Positions 24,791 to 32,811 of a stretch of DNA of 64,000 nt are shown here, in pieces (position 1 is the stretch's first letter; each line of letters opens with the position of its first letter). The DNA comes from Crocinitomix sp044361315. Lineage in GTDB: Bacteria > Bacteroidota > Bacteroidia > Flavobacteriales_D > Crocinitomicaceae. Location of the stretch: positions 124,001 to 188,000 of the forward strand of contig JBIKJA010000002.1 in assembly GCA_044361315.1 (NCBI GenBank), in the 5' to 3' direction. Both the position numbers and the translations under genes were made by a program. The notes beneath the pieces are model-generated. The model saw only the letters and a list, made by a program, of their open reading frames with translations, was not told the origin of the DNA and did no database searches.

Positions 24791-25495
24791 ATGAGCGAAA
24801 ATCAAGCAAAAATAAAGGCACCAGCCGAACCACTATTTTCTAAGAAAAATAAGCGGTTAGTTACAGAGCCAATGAATGATAGTAACCCGGTTACTGTTCA
24901 AGTATTAGGGATCTGTTCTGCACTAGCCATCACTGTCTCTGTTGAACAAGCAATTGTAATGGGATTGAGCGTAATGGCGGTATTGGCTGCGGGTAACGTA
25001 GTAATTTCTGCGATGAGAAACATCATCCCATCGCGAATTCGAATTATCGCACAATTGGTGGTTGTAGCAGCTTTAGTAATTATTGTAAATGAATTCTTAA
25101 AAGCGTATATGCCAGATATGGCAGAAAAACTCTCGGTGTTCGTCGGTCTAATTATCACCAACTGTATCATTATGGGGCGTTTCGAAGCGTTTGCAATGGC
25201 AAATAAACCATGGCCTTCATTTCTTGATGCGATTGGAAATGCCGCTGGTTACACAATTGTTTTGGTAATTATTGCAATTTTCAGAGAAATCCTAGGGGCA
25301 GGTAAAATATTAAATATTCCAATTTTTGGTAATAACATTGTTGACAAGGCTTCTGGTCTAGAATTAACGGGGCTTTACAAATATGGGTACATGAATAATA
25401 ACTTTATTATCCTAGCACCTTTCGCTTTGTTCGCAGTAGCTATAATTATTTGGGTACAACGTTCTAGAAACAAAGCATTATTAGAAGATCATTAA
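24791..25495 (+). CDS. nqrD: Na+-NQR subunit D
   Basis: A six-helix membrane subunit of 234 residues from ATG 24791; a TTG 9 bp upstream is possible but less likely. It has a longer hydrophilic N-terminus than proteobacterial NqrD (SENQAKIKAPAEPLFSKKNK). Family blocks are PVTVQVLGICSALAITVS, FVGLIITNCIIMGR and EAFAMANKPWPSFLDAIGN. The Cys in the TNC motif belongs to the [2Fe-2S] site shared between NqrD and NqrE. Confidence 0.95.
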   Translation: MSENQAKIKAPAEPLFSKKNKRLVTEPMNDSNPVTVQVLGICSALAITVSVEQAIVMGLSVMAVLAAGNVVISAMRNIIPSRIRIIAQLVVVAALVIIVNEFLKAYMPDMAEKLSVFVGLIITNCIIMGRFEAFAMANKPWPSFLDAIGNAAGYTIVLVIIAIFREILGAGKILNIPIFGNNIVDKASGLELTGLYKYGYMNNNFIILAPFALFAVAIIIWVQRSRNKALLEDH

Positions 25496-25505
25496 TAAAT
25501 AAGAT

Positions 25506-26219
25506 ATGGTAGATTATATAAATATTGCCTTAAAAGGTATTTTTATTGAGAACATGATTTTTGCCTATTTCTTAGGTATGTGTTCTTATTTGGCGGTTTC
25601 AAAAACAGTAAAAACCGCTGTTGGTTTGGGAGTTGCCGTAATTTTTGTATTGGGTGTTACCGTGCCTGTTAACTGGTTATTAGAAAACTATTTGTTGGCA
25701 GAAGGAGCACTTTCTTGGTTGGGCGAAGAATATGCCACGTTAGATCTTAGCTTCTTGTCTTTTATTATGTACATCGCAGTTATCGCTGCTATTGTTCAAA
25801 TATTGGAAATGTTGGTTGAGAAATATACTCCTGCACTTTACGGTGCATTGGGTATATTCTTACCATTAATTGCTGTAAACTGCTCCGTTCTTGGTGGAGC
25901 ATTGTTTATGCAAGAAAGACAATACTCCACCGTTGGAGAAGCAACAACCTTTGGAATTGGCTCAGGAATTGGATGGTGTATCGCTATTGTAGCGATTGCT
26001 GCCATTCGTGAGAGAATCAAATATTCAAAAATTCCTGCACCTTTAAAAGGCTTGGGAATCACTTTTATCATTACAGGGTTAATGGGAATTGCCTTTATGA
26101 GTTTTAGTGGAATTAACTTAGGTGGTAAAAAAGTAGAAGATATTAAAGCTGAACCTACTACTCAGGTTAGTGATTCAACTCCTGCAGAAACATCACCGAT
26201 CATTAACGCAAATATTTAA
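25506..26219 (+). CDS. nqrE: Na+-NQR subunit E, with C-terminal extension
   Basis: A six-helix subunit, the inverted partner of NqrD. MIFAYFLGMCSYLAVSKT and PLIAVNCSVLGGALFM carry the two cysteines of the intramembrane iron site. The protein has 237 residues; usual NqrE proteins have about 200. The extra part is a polar, Pro/Thr-rich tail after the last helix (GGKKVEDIKAEPTTQVS to the end). The tail should not disturb the pump but could contact another subunit. Confidence 0.95.
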   Translation: MVDYINIALKGIFIENMIFAYFLGMCSYLAVSKTVKTAVGLGVAVIFVLGVTVPVNWLLENYLLAEGALSWLGEEYATLDLSFLSFIMYIAVIAAIVQILEMLVEKYTPALYGALGIFLPLIAVNCSVLGGALFMQERQYSTVGEATTFGIGSGIGWCIAIVAIAAIRERIKYSKIPAPLKGLGITFIITGLMGIAFMSFSGINLGGKKVEDIKAEPTTQVSDSTPAETSPIINANI

Positions 26220-26227
26220 CTTGAGAA

Positions 26228-27529
26228 ATGGGACAAGTCATTTTAATAACAATTATCATTTTTGCAATTATCACGTTGCTATTGGTCTTTTTATTACTGT
26301 ATGTAAAAGCAAAGATTGCACCTTCTGGGAAAATTAAAATCACAATTAATGGAGAGCATGTGCTCGAAGTTGATGGAGGTGGAACGCTTTTAAGCACGCT
26401 AAGTTCAAACGGCATTTTTTTACCGTCTGCTTGTGGTGGAGGTGGAACATGTATCCAATGTATTTGCCAAGTAAATTCTGGAGGAGGATCGATCCTTCCG
26501 ACTGAAGAACCACATTTTTCGCGCAAACAAATTGCCGAAAATTACCGATTAGGATGCCAAGTGAAAGTAAAAGAAAACATGGAAATCCATGTGGAAGAAG
26601 AAATCATGGGGATTAAGGAATGGGAAGCGAAAGTGGTTTCTAACTACAACGTTGCAACGTATATCAAAGAATTTATCGTTGAAATTCCTGAAGATATGGA
26701 ATACAAAGCAGGGGGCTATATTCAAATTAAAATCCCTGTATGTGAGGTGAAATACGCTGATATGGATGTGACTGCACATCCGCAAGATCACCCTGGTGAA
26801 CCTAATAAATTTGAAAAAGATTGGGCAGAAGGTCCGTATGCAATGCGAAATCTTGTGATGAAAAATGACGAGGAAGTAGTGAGAGCTTATTCAATGGCCT
26901 CCTACCCTGCTGAAGGTAGAAAAATCATGCTGAATGTGCGGGTAGCTGCACCACCTTTCGACCGTAAAACAGGAACTTGGATGAATGTTAATCCAGGAAT
27001 TGCGTCTTCTTACATTTTTGGATTAAAAGAAGGAGATCCAGCAATTATTTCTGGTCCTTATGGTGAATTCTTCATCAACGATTCGGACGCCGAAATGCTT
27101 TACATTGGTGGTGGAGCAGGAATGGCACCAATGCGTTCGCATTTATATGAATTGTTTAAAACCATCAAAACTGGAAGAAAAGTAACTTATTGGTACGGTG
27201 GTCGTTCGAAAGCTGAACTTTTCTACATTCACTATTTTAGAGATCTTGAAAAAGACTTTCCAAATTTCAAATTTTATTTGGTGCTTTCGGATGCGCTTCC
27301 GACTGATAATTGGAAGGTTATGAATGACACGAACGATACCGAAGGGGATGGTTTTGTTGGATTCGTGCATCAAGTGGTAATCGATCAATATTTATCGAAA
27401 CACGAATCACCAGAAGATATTGAATTTTATTTCTGTGGACCACCAATGATGAACCAAGCCGTTCTTAAAATGTGCAGTGTCTGGGGAGTTCCTGACGAAA
27501 ATGTTCGTTTTGACGACTTCGGAGGATAA
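26228..27529 (+). CDS. nqrF: Na+-NQR subunit F (NADH-oxidising)
   Basis: The 433-residue entry subunit: one N-terminal membrane helix, a plant-type [2Fe-2S] ferredoxin domain with CGGGGTCIQC and a later Cys in YRLGCQV, an FAD-binding domain with the motif RAYSMASYP, and an NADH-binding domain (YIGGGAGMAPMRSHL, YWYGGRSKAELF, FYFCGPPMMNQAV). It takes electrons from NADH and hands them to NqrC/NqrB. It is the last gene of the operon and is followed by a strong terminator. Confidence 0.97.
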   Translation: MGQVILITIIIFAIITLLLVFLLLYVKAKIAPSGKIKITINGEHVLEVDGGGTLLSTLSSNGIFLPSACGGGGTCIQCICQVNSGGGSILPTEEPHFSRKQIAENYRLGCQVKVKENMEIHVEEEIMGIKEWEAKVVSNYNVATYIKEFIVEIPEDMEYKAGGYIQIKIPVCEVKYADMDVTAHPQDHPGEPNKFEKDWAEGPYAMRNLVMKNDEEVVRAYSMASYPAEGRKIMLNVRVAAPPFDRKTGTWMNVNPGIASSYIFGLKEGDPAIISGPYGEFFINDSDAEMLYIGGGAGMAPMRSHLYELFKTIKTGRKVTYWYGGRSKAELFYIHYFRDLEKDFPNFKFYLVLSDALPTDNWKVMNDTNDTEGDGFVGFVHQVVIDQYLSKHESPEDIEFYFCGPPMMNQAVLKMCSVWGVPDENVRFDDFGG

Positions 27530-27552
27530 TCTAAATTATTAAATAAATTTGA

Positions 27553-27588
27553 AATCCCGTTAACAACATTGTTGACGGGATTTTTTTT
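27553..27588 (+). terminator. Intrinsic terminator of the nqr operon
   Basis: A 14-bp stem, AATCCCGTTAACAA pairing with TTGTTGACGGGATT (one G-T pair) with almost no loop, followed directly by eight T residues. It starts 24 nt after the nqrF stop. Confidence 0.9.
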
Positions 27589-27742
27589 ATGACACCGGTT
27601 GATCTTAATAGTCAAAGTAAGAATCACTTGAATTGCGCTTGAAAACAACACAATTTAAATAAATCGTTAAGTTAAATTGCATTTAAAAAAAATAGAACCT
27701 TGATTTATTAATTATGCTTAAATTTAACCTCAAAAATGGAAA

Positions 27743-29881
27743 ATGCTTGAATTTTTTGATCACTTAATGGACGAATTTAAGTTACCCTTGAGTAATTTGA
27801 TTCTAGTTTTTTCAGTTATCCTATTCATCATTCTTCTTTCACCCGTTCTCCTCCGAAAACTGAGAATCCCAGGCATTATCGGCTTAATTATTTCCGGGGT
27901 CATTATTGGTCCATTTGGTTTTAACATCATTGCAAAAAGTGAAGCAATCGAATTGTTTTCGTTGATTGGTTTATTATACATCATGTTTATTGCTGGCCTA
28001 GAGCTTGATTTGAATGATTTTAAAGTCAACCGTAATAAAAGTCTTGTTTTTGGTCTGTTAACGTTTGCGATTCCTTTGTCAATTGGATTTCCAATTTGTT
28101 ATTACTTTTTAGAATATGATTTAAGTGCAAGTTTCTTAATCGCCAGTATGTTTGCCACCCACACCCTAGTCGCCTATCCGATTGTAAGTAAATTAGGGGT
28201 TTCCAAAAACCAAGCGGTTGCAATCACTGTAGGCGGAACAATTTTGACGGATACCGCCGTGCTCATCATCCTTGCTGTCATCATGAAAAGTGACGAAGGA
28301 ACGTTAAATCAAGCCTTTTGGATTCGATTAATTGTTTCATTGTCAATTTTTTCTGTGATCATGTTTATGGTGATCCCGCGGATTGCGAAGTGGTTTTTTA
28401 AAACATTGGAGAGCGAAAAACATTCGCATTATATTTTTGTATTGGCTGTTGTCTTTTTTGCGGGATTTTTGGCAGAGGTTGCAGGGGTTGAACCAATAAT
28501 TGGAGCGTTTATGGCAGGATTGGCTTTAAACAAGTTAATTCCACATTCCTCAGCGCTTATGAATCGAATTGAGTTTATAGGGAACTCGCTGTTTATTCCA
28601 TTCTTTTTGATTAGCGTTGGAATGCTGGTGAATGTGAACGTAATATTGAGTGGAAAAACGGCCTTAATTATTGCAGCGACTTTAACTACTGTGGCATTAA
28701 TTGGCAAATGGTTAGCAGCATTCGCCACACAATTGATTTTTAAATTTTCTAAAGCTCAACGACAATTAATATTTGGTTTGAGTAGTGCCCATGCCGCCGC
28801 TACACTTGCCATTATTCTTGTTGGCTATAAAGCACAGATTATCGATGAAAATGTGCTAAATGGAACAATTATACTAATTCTTATCACGTGTCTGGTTGCG
28901 ACATTTGCCACCGAAAGAGGTTCTAAAAAAGTCTTGATCGAAATGTCAACTGAAACAAATGACACTACCTTAAAAAGTCGAGCGCTTCATGAGCATATTT
29001 TAATCCCAACAGAATCCCTTGAGAATATTGAAAAAATAATGGAGTTTTCGATCTTTATCAAGGACAAAAAATCAGCACAACCACTTTCCATCCTTTCCAT
29101 TGTGTCCAATAATGCCGAAGCTGAGATTAATATCTTAAAAACAAGAAATACCCTCGAAAGCTACGTTAGACAAGGGTCTGCCTCAGAAACTAAAGTAAAT
29201 ATTATTACCACCATCGACCATAATATCGCAAGTGGAATTGCCCGAATTTCGCGCGAAGTCATGGCGGATATTATAATTTTAGGTACTCCAAAACACACAG
29301 GTGTATTAGAAAGACTAATGGGTGAAAAAGTAGAAACGGTGGTTGCAAATAGCGATAAAGCAATTTTTATTTGCCATTTATTAAATCCACTTGTCTATTT
29401 GAAGAGGATTGTAGTGGTCGCTCCACCACTTTGTGAACTCGAAAATGGATTTGAACATTGGTTTGTAAAAATCTCAAAGTTGTCGCAAGAATTAAGCATT
29501 CCAATTGTCGTATTTTGCGATGACAATACAAAAGCAGGTTTTGAAAAATTGGCTAAGAAATTAAAACTGTCAACAGGACTAAGTTTTAATCATTTTGAAA
29601 ATTGGGATGATTTTTTAATCCTGTCGCGTGACATCAAAAATGATGATTTATTTGTCTTGATCTCTGCCAGAAAAGGTACTGTTTCATATTTGCCAATTCT
29701 AGATAGTTTACCAGTTAAAATTGAAAAGTACTTTGAAGCAAACGACAGCATTATTATATTCCCGCTTCAGGTAGATCATTCTGCTGGACAATATGAAGAT
29801 TTCTCTGGCGAATCGCTTAACAAAGGAATTGAAACAATCCAAAAATTAGGAAAACGAATTGGCAGCGTCTTGAAAAAATAA
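27743..29881 (+). CDS. CPA2-family cation:proton antiporter with USP domain
   Basis: A 712-residue antiporter. The membrane domain (residues 1-390) shows LRIPGIIGLIISGVIIGPFGF, YIMFIAGLELDLNDF and the ion-site region TVGGTILTDTAVLI. This single-Asp version (TD) differs from the paired DD of the antiporter at 10513, which may mean electroneutral exchange or another ion. The soluble region of about 300 residues contains a universal-stress-like fold (IIILGTPKHTGVLERLMGE). It lies 213 bp after the nqr terminator and converges with corA. Confidence 0.9.
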   Translation: MLEFFDHLMDEFKLPLSNLILVFSVILFIILLSPVLLRKLRIPGIIGLIISGVIIGPFGFNIIAKSEAIELFSLIGLLYIMFIAGLELDLNDFKVNRNKSLVFGLLTFAIPLSIGFPICYYFLEYDLSASFLIASMFATHTLVAYPIVSKLGVSKNQAVAITVGGTILTDTAVLIILAVIMKSDEGTLNQAFWIRLIVSLSIFSVIMFMVIPRIAKWFFKTLESEKHSHYIFVLAVVFFAGFLAEVAGVEPIIGAFMAGLALNKLIPHSSALMNRIEFIGNSLFIPFFLISVGMLVNVNVILSGKTALIIAATLTTVALIGKWLAAFATQLIFKFSKAQRQLIFGLSSAHAAATLAIILVGYKAQIIDENVLNGTIILILITCLVATFATERGSKKVLIEMSTETNDTTLKSRALHEHILIPTESLENIEKIMEFSIFIKDKKSAQPLSILSIVSNNAEAEINILKTRNTLESYVRQGSASETKVNIITTIDHNIASGIARISREVMADIIILGTPKHTGVLERLMGEKVETVVANSDKAIFICHLLNPLVYLKRIVVVAPPLCELENGFEHWFVKISKLSQELSIPIVVFCDDNTKAGFEKLAKKLKLSTGLSFNHFENWDDFLILSRDIKNDDLFVLISARKGTVSYLPILDSLPVKIEKYFEANDSIIIFPLQVDHSAGQYEDFSGESLNKGIETIQKLGKRIGSVLKK

Positions 29882-29882
29882 A

Positions 29883-30755
29883 TTAAAGTATTTTTTTCCA
29901 CTTAAACCAAATAAAAATAAACAAGGAGATCACACACATCACCCCAATGATGATAAAATATCCGTTTTCCCATCTTAACTCAGGCATTACATCAAAATTC
30001 ATCCCATAAACACCTACTATAAAGGTAAGCGGTAAGAAAAAAGCCGAGAAAATGGTTAACAGTTTCATGACGTCATTGTTTTTTTGCGAAGTCACTGATA
30101 AATAAGAATTTAAAATCGTGTGAGAATCTTCGATAATTTCATCGTATTGCAACAAATAATTAATTACGGTCTCTTTTAAATCTTGTAAAGTTGAATTCAA
30201 TTCTGGTTTAACTGTTATTTGATTAAGGACACTTTGTGTTAGAAAAAGTACCTTTTTTGCAATTCGTGCCTTTGCTTTTTGATAATACAAAGCTTCAATC
30301 GATATAACCCGCCCGTGTTTCAAAAATATCAATCGTTCAAAATCATCCATTTTTGCCTTTTGAACTTCTAGAGGTTTTCCATAAGAGGCCAACATCAATT
30401 TAAAAATGTCCAACATCATTGCTTCAGAATCCTGATAATCCTCTTTTAAAGCAGACAAAAATTCGAAAGACGAACGATGGATGGTAATGAGTTGTTTCTC
30501 CTTAAGAAAGAATGAAATTTTACTCGACAGTCCTCCAACCGAACGAACATTAGCATTGGGTGCAGCGGTATAGGCTCGTAAAATGACAAATGTGTACCCT
30601 TTAAATTGTTCAATTTTAGGTAAATGTCCGTGTTGAATCGTATCACCAACCACATTCATATCCAACTTTAATCCGTCAGTTACTTCTTGCAATTCGGCCT
30701 GTTCAGGATGATCAAAATCAATCCAATCAAAGTTTGTATATTTTACTTTTGACAT
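29883..30755 (-). CDS. corA: CorA-family Mg2+ transporter
   Basis: A channel-type Mg2+ transporter of about 290 residues. The C-terminal pore has the invariant GMN motif (VGVYGMNFDVMPEL) between the two membrane helices FFLPLTFIVGV and YFIIIGVMCVISLFIFIWF. The long cytoplasmic alpha/beta domain and stalk helix precede it. I chose the ATG at 30755 (MSKVKYTNFDW); ATG 30761 is equally possible. The frame is open to 30839, but a TAAATTTG promoter element inside that stretch (30791-30798, minus strand) argues against a longer protein. Confidence 0.92.
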   Translation of the reverse strand: MSKVKYTNFDWIDFDHPEQAELQEVTDGLKLDMNVVGDTIQHGHLPKIEQFKGYTFVILRAYTAAPNANVRSVGGLSSKISFFLKEKQLITIHRSSFEFLSALKEDYQDSEAMMLDIFKLMLASYGKPLEVQKAKMDDFERLIFLKHGRVISIEALYYQKAKARIAKKVLFLTQSVLNQITVKPELNSTLQDLKETVINYLLQYDEIIEDSHTILNSYLSVTSQKNNDVMKLLTIFSAFFLPLTFIVGVYGMNFDVMPELRWENGYFIIIGVMCVISLFIFIWFKWKKIL

Positions 30756-30790
30756 TGCCATATTACTCGCGGATTCGTTTGTTAATCTAC

Positions 30791-30798
30791 CAAATTTA
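30791..30798 (-). promoter_or_regulatory. -7 element TAAATTTG upstream of corA
   Basis: An exact TAnnTTTG match on the minus strand, 29-35 nt before the two likely corA start codons. It is used here to choose the start. Confidence 0.45.
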
Positions 30799-30943
30799 TT
30801 TACCATCGAAAGGTAACACAATTTTACAAATTCGTACAAAATATCTACTTTTCAAAATGGATAAATACGTTGAAAAGATCGCTACTTGCTGATTAAGTCA
30901 GCCTGAACATGCAAAATTGCGAGCTTAAAACAGCCGAATTTAT

Positions 30944-30951
30944 TATATTTG
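30944..30951 (+). promoter_or_regulatory. -7 element TATATTTG upstream of the zinc-ribbon SDR
   Basis: An exact TAnnTTTG match, 23 nt before the GTG start at 30975. Confidence 0.5.
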
Positions 30952-30974
30952 CACGATAAAATTTTAGAGAAACG

Positions 30975-32510
30975 GTGTCAAAATCAGAAGCGCAAGCAGA
31001 AAATACCTCAGAAATTGATCAATGTATCCAAACATTGTCAAGTTTATTGAATGATACCAATCAACTTTATGACTTACCTGAAGAAAAGCGTGTCGCACTA
31101 ATGAAATTAGCCGGCCAACTTTCTCGACCAGAAAAAGAAGAGCAAGATAAACGTCGAAAGAATTATAAAAAAGCAGAAGAGCGTAAAAATAGAGAGCGCG
31201 ACAAACACGCCCGAAAAAATACAGGCATCCGATCGGCGAGAGAATCGGAAATTTTTATGGCGCCTAAATTTATAGAAGGACCTAAAGAAGAAGCAAACAA
31301 AAAACTCCAAAGTCCAAGAAATTGTTACGTTTGCAAAGCCGAATATGTTGACCTTCATCACTTTTACGATGCCATGTGTCCATCATGTGGTGATTTTAAC
31401 TATGCCAAAAGGTTTCAAACGTCCGATTTATCTGGACAAGTAGCTGTTGTTACTGGATCACGATTAAAAATTGGGTATCACATAACCTTAATGCTTTTGC
31501 GTGCAGGCGCAACAGTGGTGGCTACCACACGTTTTCCGGTCGATTCGGCATTGAGGTTTTCTAAAGAAGAAGATTTTGATCTATGGAAAGACCGACTGCA
31601 CGTCCATGGGCTTGACTTGCGACATATCCCAAGTGTAGAAATATTTTGTAATTACATCGAATTGAAATATTCGAGATTAGATATTTTAATCAACAACGCT
31701 GCACAAACGGTGCGCAGACCGGCAGGCTTTTTTAAGCATTTAATGGAAAAAGAAGAATTGTCCTTTTCTGAACTACCCGTTGATGCGCAGACCGTTTTAC
31801 GCGAACATCAAGATTGTTTAATTGAACTTCAACTGATTTCTAACCGCACGTTGGATCAATCTAACTTGCCGGTGACTTGGCATGGAAATGAACCTGGCAT
31901 CGGATTAAGAGCCTCGGCTCAACTTTCTCAAATTCCGTATACGTTTGATAATTCTCTCACTGCAAGCGAAGTATTTCCAGAAGGTAAATTAGACGCTGAT
32001 TTACAACAAGTGGATTTACGGAAAACCAACAGTTGGCGGCTAAAACTAGGTGAAATTGAAACCCTCGAAATGATCGAAGTTCAATTAGTTAATTCCATTG
32101 CCCCTTTTGTTTTATGCAATCGACTTTCGGTTTTGATGCGGAAAGAAAACACGGGTAAAAAACACATTATAAATGTTTCTGCGATGGAAGGTAAATTTCA
32201 TACCTTCAAAAAAATTGCCCGCCATCCACACACCAACATGGCAAAAGCAGCTTTAAACATGCTCACCCACACAGCCGCTGCCGATTTTGCGAAAGATGGT
32301 TTGTTTATTAATGCTGTGGACACTGGATGGGTGAACGACGAAGACCCAATTGAACTCGCCAAACATAAACAAGATGTCCACGATTTTCAGCCACCATTAG
32401 ATATTGTAGATGGAGCTGCCCGGGTCCTTGATCCTCTATTTGATGGAATCAATACCGGAAAACATTGGTCTGGGAAATTTTTAAAAGATTATATGCCGAT
32501 TAGTTGGTAG
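30975..32510 (+). CDS. Large SDR oxidoreductase with N-terminal zinc ribbon
   Basis: A 511-residue protein starting at GTG 30975. Residues 1-110 are helical and very basic (KKAEERKNRERDKHARKN). A four-cysteine zinc-ribbon-like motif follows (CYVCK, then CPSCGD, residues of about 117-140). From about 150 it is a short-chain dehydrogenase: VAVVTGSRLKIGYHIT for NAD(P) binding, INNAAQTVRRPAG, and a C-terminal active-site region with NVSAMEGKF and HTNMAKAALNM. The usual Tyr-x3-Lys reads HPHTNMAK, so the catalytic Tyr seems replaced. A central insertion of about 100 residues makes it about twice the normal SDR size. The function is unknown; nucleic-acid binding through the basic, zinc-ribbon front is conceivable. 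Confidence 0.85.
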   Translation: MSKSEAQAENTSEIDQCIQTLSSLLNDTNQLYDLPEEKRVALMKLAGQLSRPEKEEQDKRRKNYKKAEERKNRERDKHARKNTGIRSARESEIFMAPKFIEGPKEEANKKLQSPRNCYVCKAEYVDLHHFYDAMCPSCGDFNYAKRFQTSDLSGQVAVVTGSRLKIGYHITLMLLRAGATVVATTRFPVDSALRFSKEEDFDLWKDRLHVHGLDLRHIPSVEIFCNYIELKYSRLDILINNAAQTVRRPAGFFKHLMEKEELSFSELPVDAQTVLREHQDCLIELQLISNRTLDQSNLPVTWHGNEPGIGLRASAQLSQIPYTFDNSLTASEVFPEGKLDADLQQVDLRKTNSWRLKLGEIETLEMIEVQLVNSIAPFVLCNRLSVLMRKENTGKKHIINVSAMEGKFHTFKKIARHPHTNMAKAALNMLTHTAAADFAKDGLFINAVDTGWVNDEDPIELAKHKQDVHDFQPPLDIVDGAARVLDPLFDGINTGKHWSGKFLKDYMPISW

Positions 32511-32550
32511 TGCCTTTCCTGTTTTTCATCATTTAAGTTCAGAGATTTTT

Positions 32551-32796
32551 TTTACATTTGACGACAAAACTTGGATCAGTTCTTCCGTTCAGGTTGACAT
32601 TTACAGAGAAACTGTCAAAAATTACGAACGATTATTTCAAGCTGAATACGATTTGTTTAATGAAGGAGAAAGTTCGCTTTTTCTCGTCAATTTGAGAGAT
32701 CAAGAACAAATTAGCGCTCAAATTAAATTGATCGAATTACTTTACGAAAATCAGATTTACGAAGCCTTGGTGAATTATCAACTTGTGAGGTTTTAA
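32551..32796 (+). pseudogene. 3' fragment of a TolC-family outer-membrane efflux gene
   Basis: No start codon is present, but the frame from 32551 to the stop at 32796 encodes 81 residues with clear protein character. They include VDIYRETVKNYERLFQ, EYDLFNEGESSLFLVNLRDQ and AQIKLIELLYENQIYEALV. GESSLFLVN-R is the hallmark near the C-terminus of TolC/OEP-family proteins, so this is the last coiled-coil hairpin of such a protein. Everything upstream is missing: the intact SDR gene ends at 32510 in another frame. It is a remnant of a deleted efflux gene and has no function that I can see. Confidence 0.85.
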
Positions 32797-32811
32797 GAAA
32801 GATCCTTTCCT

